DNA of 64,000 nucleotides from Oligoflexales bacterium (GCA_947479535.1 CANJZQ010000002.1:1-64000); one strand, 5' to 3'. Counted from the first letter of the stretch, positions 8,300-19,280 are shown. Notes: generated from the letters alone by a model not told the origin. Made by a program: numbers and translations.

Positions 8300-9568
8300 T
8301 CAAGTCCAAATCTTGTAAAGCGGATAACGACCCGCAAGATCCATCACATCACGGCGCAAGATGGCCAGCTTTTCATCGTTCTTCACATGTTCAAATGCCG
8401 TTCGCGTGAACCGCGCAATCAACACCATCTCATCAGGGCCCATGCCACGAGTGGTCAGGGCTGGAGTCCCCATGCGAATTCCACTGGTCACAAATGGTGA
8501 ACGCTTCTCATTCGGAACCGTGTTTTTATTGACCGTGATGGCGGCCTTGCCCAAGGCTTCTTCCAGTTGTTTGCCGCTCACCGATACCGGAGAAAGATCG
8601 ATCAGCAAAAGGTGATTATCCGTCCCGCCGGACACGATTTTGAAATCCACATCCATCAAAGCTTTTGCCAAGACCGCGGCATTTGTGACGACCTGCTGCT
8701 GATAGGTGCGGAATTCAGGGCGCAGCGCCTCACGAAAACAAACGGCCTTCGCCGCAATGATGTGCTCCAAAGGTCCACCCTGGATGCCCGGAAACATTGC
8801 CTTGTTGAGTTTGATCGCAAGGTCGTCGTCATTCGTAAGGATCAAACCACCGCGCGGCCCGCGCAGGGTCTTGTGCGTTGTGGTCGTTACAACATGCGCA
8901 TGGGGAACGGGACTTGGATGAACCCCGGCAGCAACCAGGCCTGCAATGTGCGCCATGTCGACCAATAGATACGCCCCGACTTCGTCGGCAATGGCGCGGA
9001 ATTTTGCAAAATCAATGACTCGTGAATAGGCGCTGGCGCCAGCCAAAATCATCCGGGGACGGACCTCAAGGGCTTTTTCACGAACGGCATCGTAGTTGAT
9101 GGTTTCTGTGACGGGATCGACACCGTAGAAATGCGATTCGTAAAGAATCCCGGAGAAATTGACTTTGGAACCATGGGTCAAATGCCCACCGTGTGCGAGG
9201 TCTAGACCAAGGATTTTGTCGCCAGGCTTTAACAAGCCAAGGTAAACGGCGGCGTTGGCTTGGGCGCCAGAGTGGGGCTGGACGTTGGCGTGACGGGCTT
9301 CAAACAGAGTGCAAGCGCGGCTGATGGCCAGGGCTTCGACTTGATCCACAACCTCACAGCCGCCGTAATAGCGTTTCCCGGGAAGTCCTTCCGCGTACTT
9401 GTTGGTCAGCGGATTTGCGGCGGCAGACAAAACTGCGGGGGACGCAAAATTTTCCGAAGCAATGAGTTCGAGCCCGTGTCGCTGGCGCCCTAACTCTTCT
9501 TGAATCAAATTAAAAATATCCGGGTCAGACTGTTGCAGGATTGCCCAAGGCGATTCGCGGTGGCTCAT
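8300..9568 (-). CDS. glyA: Serine hydroxymethyltransferase
   Basis: The 422-aa protein has full family length. The PLP-binding lysine lies in [16 protein letters not shown], and the N-terminal [13 protein letters not shown] and [12 protein letters not shown] motifs are intact. It interconverts serine and glycine with tetrahydrofolate, supplying one-carbon units. The start ATG has AAGGGAAG upstream. It follows rpiB by 21 bases and precedes nrdR by 10, forming one operon. Confidence 0.97.
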   Translation of the reverse strand: MSHRESPWAILQQSDPDIFNLIQEELGRQRHGLELIASENFASPAVLSAAANPLTNKYAEGLPGKRYYGGCEVVDQVEALAISRACTLFEARHANVQPHSGAQANAAVYLGLLKPGDKILGLDLAHGGHLTHGSKVNFSGILYESHFYGVDPVTETINYDAVREKALEVRPRMILAGASAYSRVIDFAKFRAIADEVGAYLLVDMAHIAGLVAAGVHPSPVPHAHVVTTTTHKTLRGPRGGLILTNDDDLAIKLNKAMFPGIQGGPLEHIIAAKAVCFREALRPEFRTYQQQVVTNAAVLAKALMDVDFKIVSGGTDNHLLLIDLSPVSVSGKQLEEALGKAAITVNKNTVPNEKRSPFVTSGIRMGTPALTTRGMGPDEMVLIARFTRTAFEHVKNDEKLAILRRDVMDLAGRYPLYKIWT

Positions 9569-9589
9569 CAGTACTTCCCTTCCGTGGCA

Positions 9590-10060
9590 TCAAGGCTCGA
9601 GGCGAACCTTGAAATTCTTTTTTTCAATTTCGCGAATCTTGTCGCGGCGCATTTTGTGCCGCCCACCCTCGAACGCGGTCTCAAGCCAAATTTTCAAGAA
9701 ATCCGCAGCCCGGTGCAAGTTCGTGGTTCTGGCGCCAAGGCAGATCATGTTGGCATCATTGTGGGCGCGGGACATCCGTGCGCTATATTCATCCCAGACG
9801 ACGGCGGCGCGGACACCGGAAAACTTGTTGCCGGTGATCGCCATACCAGTGCCGGTGCCACAGATGGCAACCCCTGCCTCGATCTTTCCGCTAGAAATAT
9901 CCTGGGCTAGCAGCGCGGCGTAGTCGGGGTAATCAACAGATTGCTCATTGGCAACCGCAACACCGTAGTCGACAGCCTCATGGCCGAGGGCCTTCACGAG
10001 GTCGAGCATCGCATCCTTGAGTTCTTTGCCGGCATGGTCTGCCGCAAGTCCGATGATCAT
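9590..10060 (-). CDS. rpiB: Ribose 5-phosphate isomerase B
   Basis: The protein matches the RpiB/LacAB family: MIIGLAADHAGKELK at the N-terminus, CGTGTGMAITGNKFSGVRAA with the active-site Cys, and SRAHNDANMICLGAR near the C-terminus. It interconverts ribulose 5-phosphate and ribose 5-phosphate. I choose ATG 10060 because CCGGAGGA lies ten bases upstream. The ORF-track start at 10087 would place the initiation region immediately against the T-tract of the acpP terminator. The C-terminus is slightly extended and basic (HKMRRDKIREIEKKNFKVR). It precedes glyA by 21 bases. Confidence 0.93.
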   Translation of the reverse strand: MIIGLAADHAGKELKDAMLDLVKALGHEAVDYGVAVANEQSVDYPDYAALLAQDISSGKIEAGVAICGTGTGMAITGNKFSGVRAAVVWDEYSARMSRAHNDANMICLGARTTNLHRAADFLKIWLETAFEGGRHKMRRDKIREIEKKNFKVRLEP

Positions 10061-10089
10061 AAACGTCTTGTCCTCCGGATCAGGCATGG

Positions 10090-10134
10090 AAAAAAAACAG
10101 GGGCATCAGGCAAGTTGCCACTTGATACCCCTGT
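10090..10134 (-). terminator. Rho-independent terminator of acpP
   Basis: On the minus strand ACAGGGGTATCA pairs with TGATGCCCCTGT (one G-T pair), an inner stem GGCAA/TTGCC follows, and the hairpin runs into eight T. It lies between the acpP stop and rpiB, so acpP transcripts should largely end here. Confidence 0.9.
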
Positions 10135-10158
10135 GAATCCACTTGCCGGTAGCGGCAA

Positions 10159-10401
10159 TCAGGCTTCTTCAGTCTTCTTGATAAATGCAATCGCATCGTT
10201 CACGGTGCGAATGTTTTCGGCTTCTTCATCGGGGATATCAACGCCGAAAGCCTCTTCCATTGCCATGACGAGTTCCACGATGTCCAAGGAATCGGCACCA
10301 AGGTCTTCGATGAACTTTGCATTGGTGGTCACTGCGGACTCTTCCACACCAAGTTGGCTCACCACGATTTGTTTTACTTTTTCCTCAACGGAAGCGGACA
10401 T
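10159..10401 (-). CDS. acpP: Acyl carrier protein
   Basis: The 80-aa acidic protein has the phosphopantetheine attachment motif [12 protein letters not shown] (the Ser is the attachment site) and typical ACP length and helices. It carries acyl chains in fatty-acid and lipid A synthesis. GAGGAG lies eight bases before the ATG. A strong terminator follows its stop, so it is probably expressed at high level from its own short transcript. fabF, often next to acpP, is not in the window. Confidence 0.97.
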   Translation of the reverse strand: MSASVEEKVKQIVVSQLGVEESAVTTNAKFIEDLGADSLDIVELVMAMEEAFGVDIPDEEAENIRTVNDAIAFIKKTEEA

Positions 10402-10507
10402 TCTTGCAACTCCTCAAAATGATCTTCAGGCGGTCATGCCCGACACTCGATGCCGGAAATGGAATCAAAATCAGGAGTTTTTAGCAAGGCGCTTTGCTAG
10501 GAGGGAT

Positions 10508-11809
10508 TCAGAAAAAAATGCGGGAGGACAATAAAAGATTCTCCAAGGCACCGGTCACGGACTGGGTTGCATACGAATCAGCCACCAACTGGGCCCGCCC
10601 TGAGCCCTTCTGCGACACATAACTAACTGAAATCTCACGTGATTTTTGAATCAACCCGACGCCCCACGTCAGGCCCGAGTAATCGATGGCTGTTGGCTGA
10701 TTGGCCAGTCCTGATCTGGGTGCGGGAAACAAGCTGGCATTGGAAAAGGCACCCCCGCGCAGGACAAGTCCCCCGAAAGTGGCTTCGACTCCAACCGAGT
10801 AGTTGTAGGTCGTTTGCAAGCCGCGGGCTTCTTCGGCAGGTCCGGTCGCATGCTTGACCAGATCCGCAGCCACCAGCAAGCGTCCAGGCTCGCGCCATGC
10901 CAAGCCAAACTGGTAGGTTCGAATTCCAGGTTCATCCATTTCGCTGGATTTGCCTTCGGTGGACGAAATCTGATTCTCGCTGCCAGGTAATGCAGCTGTA
11001 CCAGGGCTTTCAGCCTGATAGTCTGAGACAGACGTGTTGTTGCTCAGAGGAAACGGATACCGCAGACTGAAACCAAGGCGCATACGCCCTGCCACGACCA
11101 AGACGCCTGCGGTTCCAAGCAGTCCCTCATTCAAAGTTTCATACTTGAGGTTTCGCGTGGTGAATGCGCCGCCTGTCCCCGACATGATTTGAAAATTTGA
11201 AACTGCCGACTGGCGACGGTAATAGGCTCCGGAGACACCGAGAGACATCCAGTCGGTCATCAAATAGGACACGCCGGCACCAGCAGATGAAAGCGTCGAT
11301 GCCTCCTGATAGGTCCGGTAGTAATCCACCGACTCACCAGAGACCAATTCCACGTCCAGAAAGGAATCATTCTGGTTGACGTTCCGTTCATCCAAGGACG
11401 CAAAACCATAGCCCACGCCGAACCGCCCCTCGCGCAAACTTGCTCCGAAAAATCCCGGCGACAATGACTGTGCCCGTTCGACAAAAGGTTCGTCACCGAT
11501 GGTCTGATCAAAGGAAGTTGACGACTGGATCAGGCCGATCCCTGAGACGGAAACTTCCGGACGATCGATCAGGCTGTAGCCCGCAGGATTCCAGTAGACC
11601 GCAGACGGGTCATCGGCAACAGCAACAAAGGCCCCTCCCATCGCTGCGGCTCGTGGACCAGGCAGCAAGTTGCGTTGATGCGAGAACGTCCCGGCAGATG
11701 CAGGAGTGACGCCGGTGACAAGGAAAGCCATGGCAAGCACCATGATCCAGTGCATTGCCCGTCCAAGGCTCCGTCGTGGTCCCGGCGAAATTTTTCTGAT
11801 AGGGAACAT
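10508..11809 (-). CDS. FadL/OmpP1-like outer-membrane transport protein
   Basis: The protein has a signal peptide (MHWIMVLAMAFLVTGVTPASA) and the FadL/TodX-family N-terminal motif RAAAMGGAFVAVADDPSAVYWNPAG. A long region of amphipathic strands ends in LLLSSRIFF, a typical barrel terminus. Such proteins pass hydrophobic compounds or fatty acids across the outer membrane; the substrate here is unknown. The start is uncertain: the ORF-track start is a GTG at 11839, and I prefer the ATG at 11809 although neither has a strong ribosome site. It lies 107 bases upstream of acpP on the same strand. Confidence 0.8.
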   Translation of the reverse strand: MFPIRKISPGPRRSLGRAMHWIMVLAMAFLVTGVTPASAGTFSHQRNLLPGPRAAAMGGAFVAVADDPSAVYWNPAGYSLIDRPEVSVSGIGLIQSSTSFDQTIGDEPFVERAQSLSPGFFGASLREGRFGVGYGFASLDERNVNQNDSFLDVELVSGESVDYYRTYQEASTLSSAGAGVSYLMTDWMSLGVSGAYYRRQSAVSNFQIMSGTGGAFTTRNLKYETLNEGLLGTAGVLVVAGRMRLGFSLRYPFPLSNNTSVSDYQAESPGTAALPGSENQISSTEGKSSEMDEPGIRTYQFGLAWREPGRLLVAADLVKHATGPAEEARGLQTTYNYSVGVEATFGGLVLRGGAFSNASLFPAPRSGLANQPTAIDYSGLTWGVGLIQKSREISVSYVSQKGSGRAQLVADSYATQSVTGALENLLLSSRIFF

Positions 11810-11941
11810 GATAGAGTCTTCGGCATCCTTGGGCCGCACTGGAGCCCGGACGGGTGGCGAAGGAAAGACGAAGGAAAAAGCCGAATTGCACGCGGTTCGG
11901 GCAGGTTTCAGTAAACAGTGGGCTAATTTTGGGGTCTTTGC

Positions 11942-12742
11942 ATGTTTGCCAATGCCGAATTTGTGGCGGTCTCAGACATCCACCTGGAACATCCCGGCGA
12001 CGACCGGGGTCAGGTTCTTTTGGAGGTCATCGATGCCTGTATTACGGCCAACGTGCAGTGCTTTGCCCTCCTCGGTGATATTTTTGACTTTTGCCTTGGC
12101 GGGACAGGTTACTTCTCAAAAAAATTTGCTGCCGTCGGCGAACGACTGGAGGCACTGGCCGCAAGCGGCACTCGCGTCGTGTTCATTGAGGGCAATCACG
12201 AATTCGACATGATAAAAATGGGTTGGCGCGGTGTCGAGGTTGTCAGCGAATCCGAGCGCGAACGCGGGATGACCTGGCGAAGCGCTTCGGGAAAAAAAAT
12301 CCTCATGACCCATGGCGATCTTTTTTATGCACCGGACAGCTACCTGGTATTTCGAAAACTGATCAAATCACGGCCAAGTTTATTTGCGGTGTCGATGATC
12401 CCAGGACCATTGATGGATGCATACGCGTTGCGCCATGCCCGCGCATCTCGTTCCCGCGATCCTTACCGTGTCATAAATGAAGGTGCGATCCTTGATGACG
12501 CACGGAAATTTGCAGTGGAAAAAGAAGCCGATCACTTGCTGTTCGGACACTTTCATATACCTTGGGCCGAACCGTTGCGCGATAAAACCAGCGAAGGCTC
12601 TACAGAGAGCCTCATGCTATGCATGAACTCCTGGGATAAGCCGAACGTCTTGATGTTTGACGGCAAGACCTTTCACCGGGGATTCGCCACCGGAACCGGA
12701 AATCCAATGACTTTTTCGCCTGCGCTTATAGCTCAGACCTGA
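11942..12742 (+). CDS. lpxH: Metallophosphoesterase, UDP-2,3-diacylglucosamine hydrolase-like (LpxH family)
   Basis: The five calcineurin-like metal motifs are all present in order: VSDIHLE, LLGDIFDF, IEGNHEFD, LMTHGDLF and LFGHFHIPW. Spacing and length (266 aa) fit the LpxH group, which cleaves UDP-2,3-diacylglucosamine to lipid X in lipid A synthesis, though LpxH-like paralogues with other roles exist. The ATG at 11942 has GGGG upstream. It is transcribed opposite to its neighbours and its 3' end overlaps the next gene tail-to-tail by 17 bases. Confidence 0.8.
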   Translation: MFANAEFVAVSDIHLEHPGDDRGQVLLEVIDACITANVQCFALLGDIFDFCLGGTGYFSKKFAAVGERLEALAASGTRVVFIEGNHEFDMIKMGWRGVEVVSESERERGMTWRSASGKKILMTHGDLFYAPDSYLVFRKLIKSRPSLFAVSMIPGPLMDAYALRHARASRSRDPYRVINEGAILDDARKFAVEKEADHLLFGHFHIPWAEPLRDKTSEGSTESLMLCMNSWDKPNVLMFDGKTFHRGFATGTGNPMTFSPALIAQT

Positions 12743-14486
12743 TCCCAAGGTAAAACTTCGAAGAATCGTAGACTGCAGTTTTGCTGTTTCCAAGTTGAAA
12801 CGAATGCGATTCATATTGCCAGGTCAGGCCATATTCTGCAGCGCCCTTTGCATCTGCGGGACGAAACAGTTTGACCTCGATCCCGGTACCAAGGGCCGAG
12901 TCGATCGATTGCTTGACTCCCTTGTACCCATAACTGCCGACCGTCAACGGATACAGAAAAACGTCACCTTGGATTCCCAGTTTCCGGTTTTTATCACCAA
13001 CATTTAAATCCCCACGACCGCCGACGAATCCACCAAAGAAAAAGGCGTCGAGGCCTCCAAACTTTTCGCCCGACACGCTGAGCCCGACCAAACGGCCGAC
13101 GCCACCATAACGCCAGCGATGAAACTGGATCCCTGCGCCTTGCGATTCGCGTTCCACGGGATACTCCAAGTAGCCATTTCCCCGCAGATCGTATCCAGTG
13201 AAACTTCCGTTCAAGCTTGAGCCAAACGAAAAATCAGCTTCCATGTCTGCAAAGGCCTCGCGACTGAGGCGACGGGTCCCACGCAGCCCAATGTTGTTCA
13301 CCAACGTATAAGGCGCCGCCGTCGATGCCGACACGGGTCCAGTCACAGACCAAGACCGCAGTCCCAGTCCAAGCTCTCCTTCAGAGAAAATTCCGGCTGC
13401 GACAGAACCAAACCAGGATTCCTTGCGTCCTCCACCAACACCACCCTCTTCTTCGGCAACGGAAGCCGCGGGCGTCACTTGCTCTTCCGTGGCCACAGGA
13501 GGGTCTAACGGAGAAACCGCCGCGGGAGCTGCTGGAACGGGATTCACGACCGCCGGCTTTTCGTTTGTCTGAACAACTTTTTCCGGATTCCCGGCCGTCA
13601 ACTGCGGTGTCAACGGTTCCACTGGAATTGGGCGCGTGCCCGAGCCAAGGACCTCGGGACCATAGGACGGCACCGCGGCCTCGCGGGCAAACCGTGCACG
13701 GGAAGCGATTCGCAGCAATTTCACGCCATCGCCAACCCGGACTGCGCCAGGCTTGATTTGCCCTGTCATGCGCGCAATCGAAGTCCTGTCCTTCACTTCG
13801 GCCACCTGCGCACTGCCGAGGGCCTCTACGGAAAATTTATTCCATGCGCCGGTTGCCGGATGACGAGACGTGACGGCAACACGGCTGATTTTGATTTCAT
13901 CCCCGACTTGAACCCCCTGCTCAAGACCACCGGAAACCACGAGGAAACGCCCCTGCATTGACAGGATCTTGGCATCATATGGAACACGGTTAAAGAGGCG
14001 GTAGACCAAGCCCTCAATGCTGTTTTTAATGCCTGCCTCGCCGGCAGAATCGATCCTTGCAACATCCACAGAATCTGACTCTTGCAGCAAAGGCTCTAGT
14101 TTCCGGTCAAAAAGACGAACCACAAAGTCAACCGTATCGGTCCGGTCCAGAATGTCCAACGAGACAAACCCATCAACCTCGAACTGTTCAATCAAGTCGG
14201 CGCGGATTTTTTCGTCGGTCCGGGCATTTCTGGTCAATTCAGCATCAATCACCCTGAACCGGCCCGAGGACTTTACCGCCTCGGGAAAAATACGTTGAAC
14301 CCCCGAGCGAAAATCCGCCATGCGCGGGTTCGAAAGGATGGATTGTGAAAAAACAGGGGGGAAAACGACGGCGCGCTCCAGCCGAGGCATATCTGCCGCG
14401 GCGAGAACATTACCCTCAGCAAACGCCGCACATGCAGCCAGCATTGCCAGTTGAAGAGAAAGAACCCTGATCAATTTCCTGGACAT
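12726..14486 (-). CDS. Exported envelope protein with C-terminal beta-barrel-like region
   Basis: I choose ATG 14486 (MSRKLIRVLSLQLAMLAA), which has AGGGGAGCG upstream and a good signal peptide. Residues about 40-170 look like a periplasmic lipoprotein-type nucleotide-free domain (RLERAVVFPPVFSQSIL, FRVIDAELTRN). Residues about 180-260 resemble an OB-like beta domain (VVSGGLEQGVQVGDEIKISR). A Pro/Ala/Glu-rich linker follows (about 280-350), then a strand-rich C-terminal region with Gly and aromatics, ending YDSSKFYLGIRSEL, suggesting an outer-membrane barrel. No named family is recognised; the first part recalls FlgT-like assembly proteins, which is only a guess. It overlaps lpxH at its 3' end. 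Confidence 0.6.
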   Translation of the reverse strand: MSRKLIRVLSLQLAMLAACAAFAEGNVLAAADMPRLERAVVFPPVFSQSILSNPRMADFRSGVQRIFPEAVKSSGRFRVIDAELTRNARTDEKIRADLIEQFEVDGFVSLDILDRTDTVDFVVRLFDRKLEPLLQESDSVDVARIDSAGEAGIKNSIEGLVYRLFNRVPYDAKILSMQGRFLVVSGGLEQGVQVGDEIKISRVAVTSRHPATGAWNKFSVEALGSAQVAEVKDRTSIARMTGQIKPGAVRVGDGVKLLRIASRARFAREAAVPSYGPEVLGSGTRPIPVEPLTPQLTAGNPEKVVQTNEKPAVVNPVPAAPAAVSPLDPPVATEEQVTPAASVAEEEGGVGGGRKESWFGSVAAGIFSEGELGLGLRSWSVTGPVSASTAAPYTLVNNIGLRGTRRLSREAFADMEADFSFGSSLNGSFTGYDLRGNGYLEYPVERESQGAGIQFHRWRYGGVGRLVGLSVSGEKFGGLDAFFFGGFVGGRGDLNVGDKNRKLGIQGDVFLYPLTVGSYGYKGVKQSIDSALGTGIEVKLFRPADAKGAAEYGLTWQYESHSFQLGNSKTAVYDSSKFYLGIRSEL

Positions 14487-14530
14487 AATGCGCTCCCCTG
14501 CTTGCGACATGCACGCCGGCATCAATTAAC

Positions 14531-16021
14531 CTAGATCTTTTCCACCTGGTGGTTCGATCCATCAAAGGTAACCCGACGCCTTGAATCTTCGACCATCGTC
14601 TCAATATGCACTGGCCTGCGCCATATTTTAAAAATATTCTTGAGTGTTTCCAGTGCGAAATCATGTTTCAGGTCGACGCCCTCGTGCTGATGAAGTAGCA
14701 GGAGTTCTCCGCGATTCTTGAAATTGCCGTCTTTTACCGCGATGACAGGCTGCCCGAAGTTGGTCAGCTGCTGAAGGAGACGCTGTTTGATCTCAGAAAA
14801 GTCCCGTCCCGAAATGACATGCTGACCGCTGCGGCGGTCAAAATCATAAATAAACATTTTGCTTTCATGACAGAAATCCTCATCCAGAAATTCATCAATG
14901 AAGGTAATGTCATTGTGAATCCTACGGATTTCAAAAAGCTTGGCGCGCCCTTGATTGGCCCTGGTGTCCCATTCAGAACGCTTTTTCGGATCATCGCAGT
15001 CTGTGTAATCCTTGCCAAATCGCCCTTTGTCCCAGCGGCGCTCCACGTGTCGCAGGAGCTCAACGCCCAGTTTGTACGGGTTTAATTGACCTGGCTGGGC
15101 AGCCACGATTCCCGCATACTGTTCGCAATAATCAACAATCTCGCTTTCCGTCAGCGGGGCAAGTTTGGTCATCATCTCGCTGTGCCAGTATGTGGCCCAG
15201 CCTTCGTTCATGATTTTTGTCTGACCTTGCGGAGCAAAATAGTAGGATTCATCGCGAATGATCTCGAGAATCCGCTTCTGCCAATGATCGAATGGCGCAT
15301 GATCGATCAGGAATTTCAGGACATCCCGCTCTGGATTCTCGGGAAACCCACGCTGTTTTTCCGCAGCCTGCACCTGCTTTTGAGCCTGGGCATCAAGGAA
15401 TTCCTTTGGATTGACATAGCGGTCCATGTAGGACTTTGCCCTGATCTTGGGCACGCCTTTTGGCCGGGCAGCCTCGTCGCCAACTTCAGATTTTTTAAGT
15501 GCGGGGCGGAAAGGCGCGTGAATATCAATCAGGTTTTCGATCGATAAACAGACATCGATGAAGGATTCCACTTCATCGTGGCCGACATCATTGATCACAG
15601 ACCTGATGTACGCCGCATGATTCGCCATTTGATCCAGCATTTTTCGGTTTGTCTTGCTGAACCAGTAATTATTCTTGAAAAAATCGCAGTGGGCATAGAC
15701 GTGCGCCATCACCGTTTTTTGAAACGCGAGGCTATTTGCACGCAGCAGATAAGCGTAGCAAGGGTTGGTGTTGATCACCATTTCATAAATCGTTGACAGG
15801 CCATACGTGTAGCTTTTCGAAAGCCGGTCGTATTCCATGCCAAAACGCCAGTGGGGATATCTTGTCGGAAAACCGCCATAAGCCGCGATTTCGTTGAGTT
15901 GCTGATAGTCGATCAGTTCGAAAATGGTTGGAAAAAAATCAAGTCCAGCAGTCCTCGCCACATCGGCAAGCTTTCCGGCCACATCCCGCAGTTCAGGGGT
16001 TAATTGAGTTTTAAACTCCAT
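14531..16021 (-). CDS. spoVR: SpoVR family protein
   Basis: I use ATG 16021 (MEFKTQLTPELRDVAGKLAD), one base after the yeaH stop, with AGGGGAAA upstream. The 496-aa product has SpoVR/YcgB signatures: FELIDYQQLNEIAAYGGFPTRYPHWRFGMEYDRL near the N-terminus and MNEGWATYWHSEMMTKL in the middle. The biochemical role of SpoVR is unresolved; in Bacillus it affects spore cortex formation, and in enterobacteria YcgB accompanies YeaG/YeaH. Here it ends the prkA-yeaH-spoVR operon, which is generally tied to stationary-phase or starvation stress. Confidence 0.95.
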   Translation of the reverse strand: MEFKTQLTPELRDVAGKLADVARTAGLDFFPTIFELIDYQQLNEIAAYGGFPTRYPHWRFGMEYDRLSKSYTYGLSTIYEMVINTNPCYAYLLRANSLAFQKTVMAHVYAHCDFFKNNYWFSKTNRKMLDQMANHAAYIRSVINDVGHDEVESFIDVCLSIENLIDIHAPFRPALKKSEVGDEAARPKGVPKIRAKSYMDRYVNPKEFLDAQAQKQVQAAEKQRGFPENPERDVLKFLIDHAPFDHWQKRILEIIRDESYYFAPQGQTKIMNEGWATYWHSEMMTKLAPLTESEIVDYCEQYAGIVAAQPGQLNPYKLGVELLRHVERRWDKGRFGKDYTDCDDPKKRSEWDTRANQGRAKLFEIRRIHNDITFIDEFLDEDFCHESKMFIYDFDRRSGQHVISGRDFSEIKQRLLQQLTNFGQPVIAVKDGNFKNRGELLLLHQHEGVDLKHDFALETLKNIFKIWRRPVHIETMVEDSRRRVTFDGSNHQVEKI

Positions 16022-16022
16022 G

Positions 16023-17126
16023 TCATTTCCCCTTGCCCAGAAAAACCTTGATGGCATCAATGATGGCATCACGGTCCTTGATCTGTGCGATCGTCACCCG
16101 ATCACTCTTCTCTCCAAAATGCTTCTGCAGGTCCCTGAGAAACTGACCCGAACCATAACGGGACTCAACCTGCCCATAGCAAAACAGATTTGAGACGTTG
16201 AGCAGGTTCCCCTCCAGGATCTTCATACATTCCGCAGTGTCATTCCCTGACCAGTTGTCACCATCAGAGAAATGAAACAGATAAATATTCCATTCTGCCG
16301 GGGGAAAATGGTCTTCGATCAATTTCGCAGCGAGCCTGTATGCTGAGCTGATCAGCGTACCCCCGGATTCCTTCGTACGGTAAAACGTATCCTGATCGAC
16401 TTCCCGGGCCGTCGCGTCATGGATGATATAGCGCCGCTCAAGGCCTTCGTATTGCGTCTGCAGCCACGTATCGAGCCAGAAACTGGTCAACCGGACGATT
16501 TCTTTTTGCTCATCACCCATCGATCCCGAGACGTCCATCATGTAAAGGATCACGGCGTTGGCAACTGGCAGGTTGACGACTTTGTACGACCGGTATCGCT
16601 TGTCATCCTTGACCGGGATAATGATCGGATTTTCCGGATTATAGGTCCCCGAAGAAATCGAACGCTTCAATGCCTCGCGGTATGTTTTCTTGAAGTGCCG
16701 CAGCGATTCAGGGCCTTGGCGTAAAATGCCGGTGTACTTGTACTGCCGGTCTTTGATGTTCTTCTTGCCCTTGTTCTCGATATTTGGAAGGGCAAGTTCC
16801 TCACCCAGAATTTGTGCCAGCTCCTGAAGGGGAACATCCACCTCAAGGCTATGTTGCCCCTCCTGGTTTCCGGCTTCCCCCTCACCTGGCTCGCCTTGAC
16901 CTGGCTGCACCGAGTCACCGACCTCGCCCTTGCCCTGGCCAACGCCGCCTTGCTCCTGACCGCCAAATTGAAAATGAGGAATCTCAATCCGCGGCAAGGG
17001 GATGGTAACAACCTTCTTCCCCTGTCTGCCAAGCAAGTCTCCGTTCGCGATGAAACGACGGAGTTCTTGCTTGATCTTGCCGCGAACGATTTTGCGGAAT
17101 CGGTTCAGGTCCGATTCCATCTTCAT
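16023..17126 (-). CDS. yeaH: DUF444 (YeaH/YhbH) family protein with VWA-like domain
   Basis: The 367-aa protein has the YeaH/YhbH layout: a basic N-terminus ([20 protein letters not shown]), a Gly/Gln/Glu-rich linker (about residues 55-90), and a VWA-like domain with a MIDAS-type motif [15 protein letters not shown] near residue 200. [13 protein letters not shown] follows. Its start shares a base with the prkA stop (TAATG), so the two are translationally coupled; a second in-frame ATG two codons on could also serve. Its function is not established; YeaH works with the kinase PrkA/YeaG in stress adaptation. Confidence 0.94.
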   Translation of the reverse strand: MKMESDLNRFRKIVRGKIKQELRRFIANGDLLGRQGKKVVTIPLPRIEIPHFQFGGQEQGGVGQGKGEVGDSVQPGQGEPGEGEAGNQEGQHSLEVDVPLQELAQILGEELALPNIENKGKKNIKDRQYKYTGILRQGPESLRHFKKTYREALKRSISSGTYNPENPIIIPVKDDKRYRSYKVVNLPVANAVILYMMDVSGSMGDEQKEIVRLTSFWLDTWLQTQYEGLERRYIIHDATAREVDQDTFYRTKESGGTLISSAYRLAAKLIEDHFPPAEWNIYLFHFSDGDNWSGNDTAECMKILEGNLLNVSNLFCYGQVESRYGSGQFLRDLQKHFGEKSDRVTIAQIKDRDAIIDAIKVFLGKGK

Positions 17127-19195
17127 TAGTGCTTCTCCTTGTCACTCTTCACAATGTCTCCTCGCGCAAAGATGCTTGCAACAAAACCAAGGGCGTCATT
17201 TGCGCAGATTTCACAGTATCCGTAATTCTTGATCAGACGATTCTTTACGATATCGATCTTGGCCTGGGTCTCACGGTCCACAACATTCGACACCAGGGTG
17301 GTCAACTTGATGGTGTCCTTCTGATCTTCAAACAGCTTGAGCTCGAGGGCTTTATGCAGCCTCTCGTTGGTTCTGAAATCAAACGACTTGCCTTCGATGG
17401 CCAGCGCCCCGATGTAATTCATCAACTCCCTGCGGAAGTCATCCTTGCGGCTCTCGGCAATATCAATTTTTTCCTCGATCGAACGAAGCAGACGCTCATC
17501 TGGCTCCTCGTCCGCACCAGTAAATGGATTGCGGACCTTTTCGCGCTGAACGTATGCTTTCAAACTATCAATGTAGTTTCCACACAGCTTTTGAATGGCC
17601 CCTTCATCTGCAGACACGGCTCGCTGAACTTCGTGTTTCACGATGTCTTCGTATTCGCGACGGACCTCGGCAAGGATCTCCCGGTAGCGCTTCCGCAATT
17701 CCTCATCATTAATGAGCGAGTGCGTCTTGAGCCCAGAATCCAGCTCGTTGAGGACGATGAAGGGATTGATGCAACCTTCGCCCTTGTCCAAAACGAGTGA
17801 TTGGGAAATCTTGTCTTGAATGTAACGGGGGCTGATCCCGTCCATCCCTTCACGGACCGCCTCTTTGCGCAGCTCTTTGATGTTGTCCTCAGTAAACTGG
17901 GCCATGGTCTTGCCGTTGTAGAGTTTCATCTTCTGCATCAGCGTCAGATTGGCCTTCTTGGGCTCTTCAAGGCGCGTCATGATACCCCACATTGCAGCCA
18001 TCTCAAGGGTATGGGGAGCGATGTGAATGTGCGGAACGGAATGGGCGTTAAAGTCCTTCTCGTAAATCTTGATCTCCTCGCCCAACTTGGTGATGTAAGG
18101 AATATCAATTTTCACGGTCCGGTCGCGCAACGCCTCCATAAACTCGTTGCTTTGGAGCTTGCGGTATTCCGGCTCGTTCGTGTGGCCGAGGATGACCTCA
18201 TCGATGTCGGTCTGGGCAAACTTCTTTGGTTTGATCTTGTGCTCTTGGCTGGCCGTCAGCAAATCGTAAAGGAACGCAACGTCGAGTTTCAAGACTTCGA
18301 TGAATTCAATCATGCCGCGGTTTGCGACGTTAAACTCGCCATCAAAGTTGAAGGCCCGCGGGTCTGAATCGGATCCGTACTCGGCAATCTTCCGGTAGTT
18401 GATGTCACCGGTAAGTTCGGTTGAGTCCTGATTCTTCTCGTCCTTTGGCTGAAAGGTTCCGATACCGATCCGGTCCCGCTCTGACAAGATCAGGCGCCTG
18501 GTTTGAATGTGATTCTTGACCATCATTTCCCAGTTTCCCCGGTAATGGTGCATCAATTCGCGAAACACATAACGACATGCCGGACAAACATCACCTTCGA
18601 TATGGACCGCCTCCGAATGGTCACGGCCATCATTGATGGTTTTTAACAACGCCTCACGGCGCTCCGGTGGAACGAGATGCAACGGCTCTTCGTGGATTGG
18701 ACACGGCATGGTGTCGTCCATACGAAGGATTTCGCGCAGGTTGGTCCAAGTGTATGTGTAGAGCGGACCTTGCGGCGTTTTGGAATAGGCTTCGACGCCC
18801 TTTTTCAACAAGCGTGCAATGGTGGATTTCGAAGACCCTACGGGACCATGCAGCAAAAGCACGCGTTTTTCCGGCCCGTAACGGTAGGCCGCTGCCTTCA
18901 GAACGTTGACTAGTTTCATCAACTGGACGTCCAGACCAAAGATCGCATCGCGACCATTGTCGATTGGATCGTCAAAAAATTTGAAGTGAGTGATCTGCTT
19001 TTTGTATTCGGTGTAATTGTACGAACCGTAGCTTGCAATCATGTCGTAGATTCGCTGAAAGGCGGTGCGTGCGATGGCCGGGCGTTCCACGACCATGTCG
19101 AGGTAATCTTCGAATGTTCCGGACCAGTTCAGTTCTGCATACTGGCGGTCGAAGTCTGCATTGTTGATGACATCCATCAGTCGCTTGCCGTTCAT
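17126..19195 (-). CDS. prkA: PrkA family serine protein kinase
   Basis: I start at ATG 19195 ([15 protein letters not shown]), preceded by AAGGGG; the ORF-track ATG is 17 codons earlier and lacks such a site. The protein has an AAA-type P-loop [20 protein letters not shown] near residue 110 and a complete PrkA C-terminal domain, total 689 aa, the family's normal length. PrkA/YeaG proteins are serine kinases with AAA-like N-termini, linked to nitrogen starvation and stationary-phase survival. It heads the prkA-yeaH-spoVR operon and lies 187 bases downstream of prfB. Confidence 0.95.
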   Translation of the reverse strand: MNGKRLMDVINNADFDRQYAELNWSGTFEDYLDMVVERPAIARTAFQRIYDMIASYGSYNYTEYKKQITHFKFFDDPIDNGRDAIFGLDVQLMKLVNVLKAAAYRYGPEKRVLLLHGPVGSSKSTIARLLKKGVEAYSKTPQGPLYTYTWTNLREILRMDDTMPCPIHEEPLHLVPPERREALLKTINDGRDHSEAVHIEGDVCPACRYVFRELMHHYRGNWEMMVKNHIQTRRLILSERDRIGIGTFQPKDEKNQDSTELTGDINYRKIAEYGSDSDPRAFNFDGEFNVANRGMIEFIEVLKLDVAFLYDLLTASQEHKIKPKKFAQTDIDEVILGHTNEPEYRKLQSNEFMEALRDRTVKIDIPYITKLGEEIKIYEKDFNAHSVPHIHIAPHTLEMAAMWGIMTRLEEPKKANLTLMQKMKLYNGKTMAQFTEDNIKELRKEAVREGMDGISPRYIQDKISQSLVLDKGEGCINPFIVLNELDSGLKTHSLINDEELRKRYREILAEVRREYEDIVKHEVQRAVSADEGAIQKLCGNYIDSLKAYVQREKVRNPFTGADEEPDERLLRSIEEKIDIAESRKDDFRRELMNYIGALAIEGKSFDFRTNERLHKALELKLFEDQKDTIKLTTLVSNVVDRETQAKIDIVKNRLIKNYGYCEICANDALGFVASIFARGDIVKSDKEKH

Positions 19196-19280
19196 AATAA
19201 CCCCTTCAATGCGGCGATTGGACCTGTGTGCGTGAGCCTCCGGCAAAACCCGGCGCCTCGCTTTTGATTTTAAGGCATTC

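Noticed and set aside
10917-10935. tRNA T-loop-like GGTTCGAATTCC
   Set aside because: It lies inside the FadL-like coding frame and no acceptor or anticodon stems are nearby.
17129-17800. 223-aa plus-strand ORF opposite prkA
   Set aside because: It is an antisense shadow of the well-supported prkA coding sequence.
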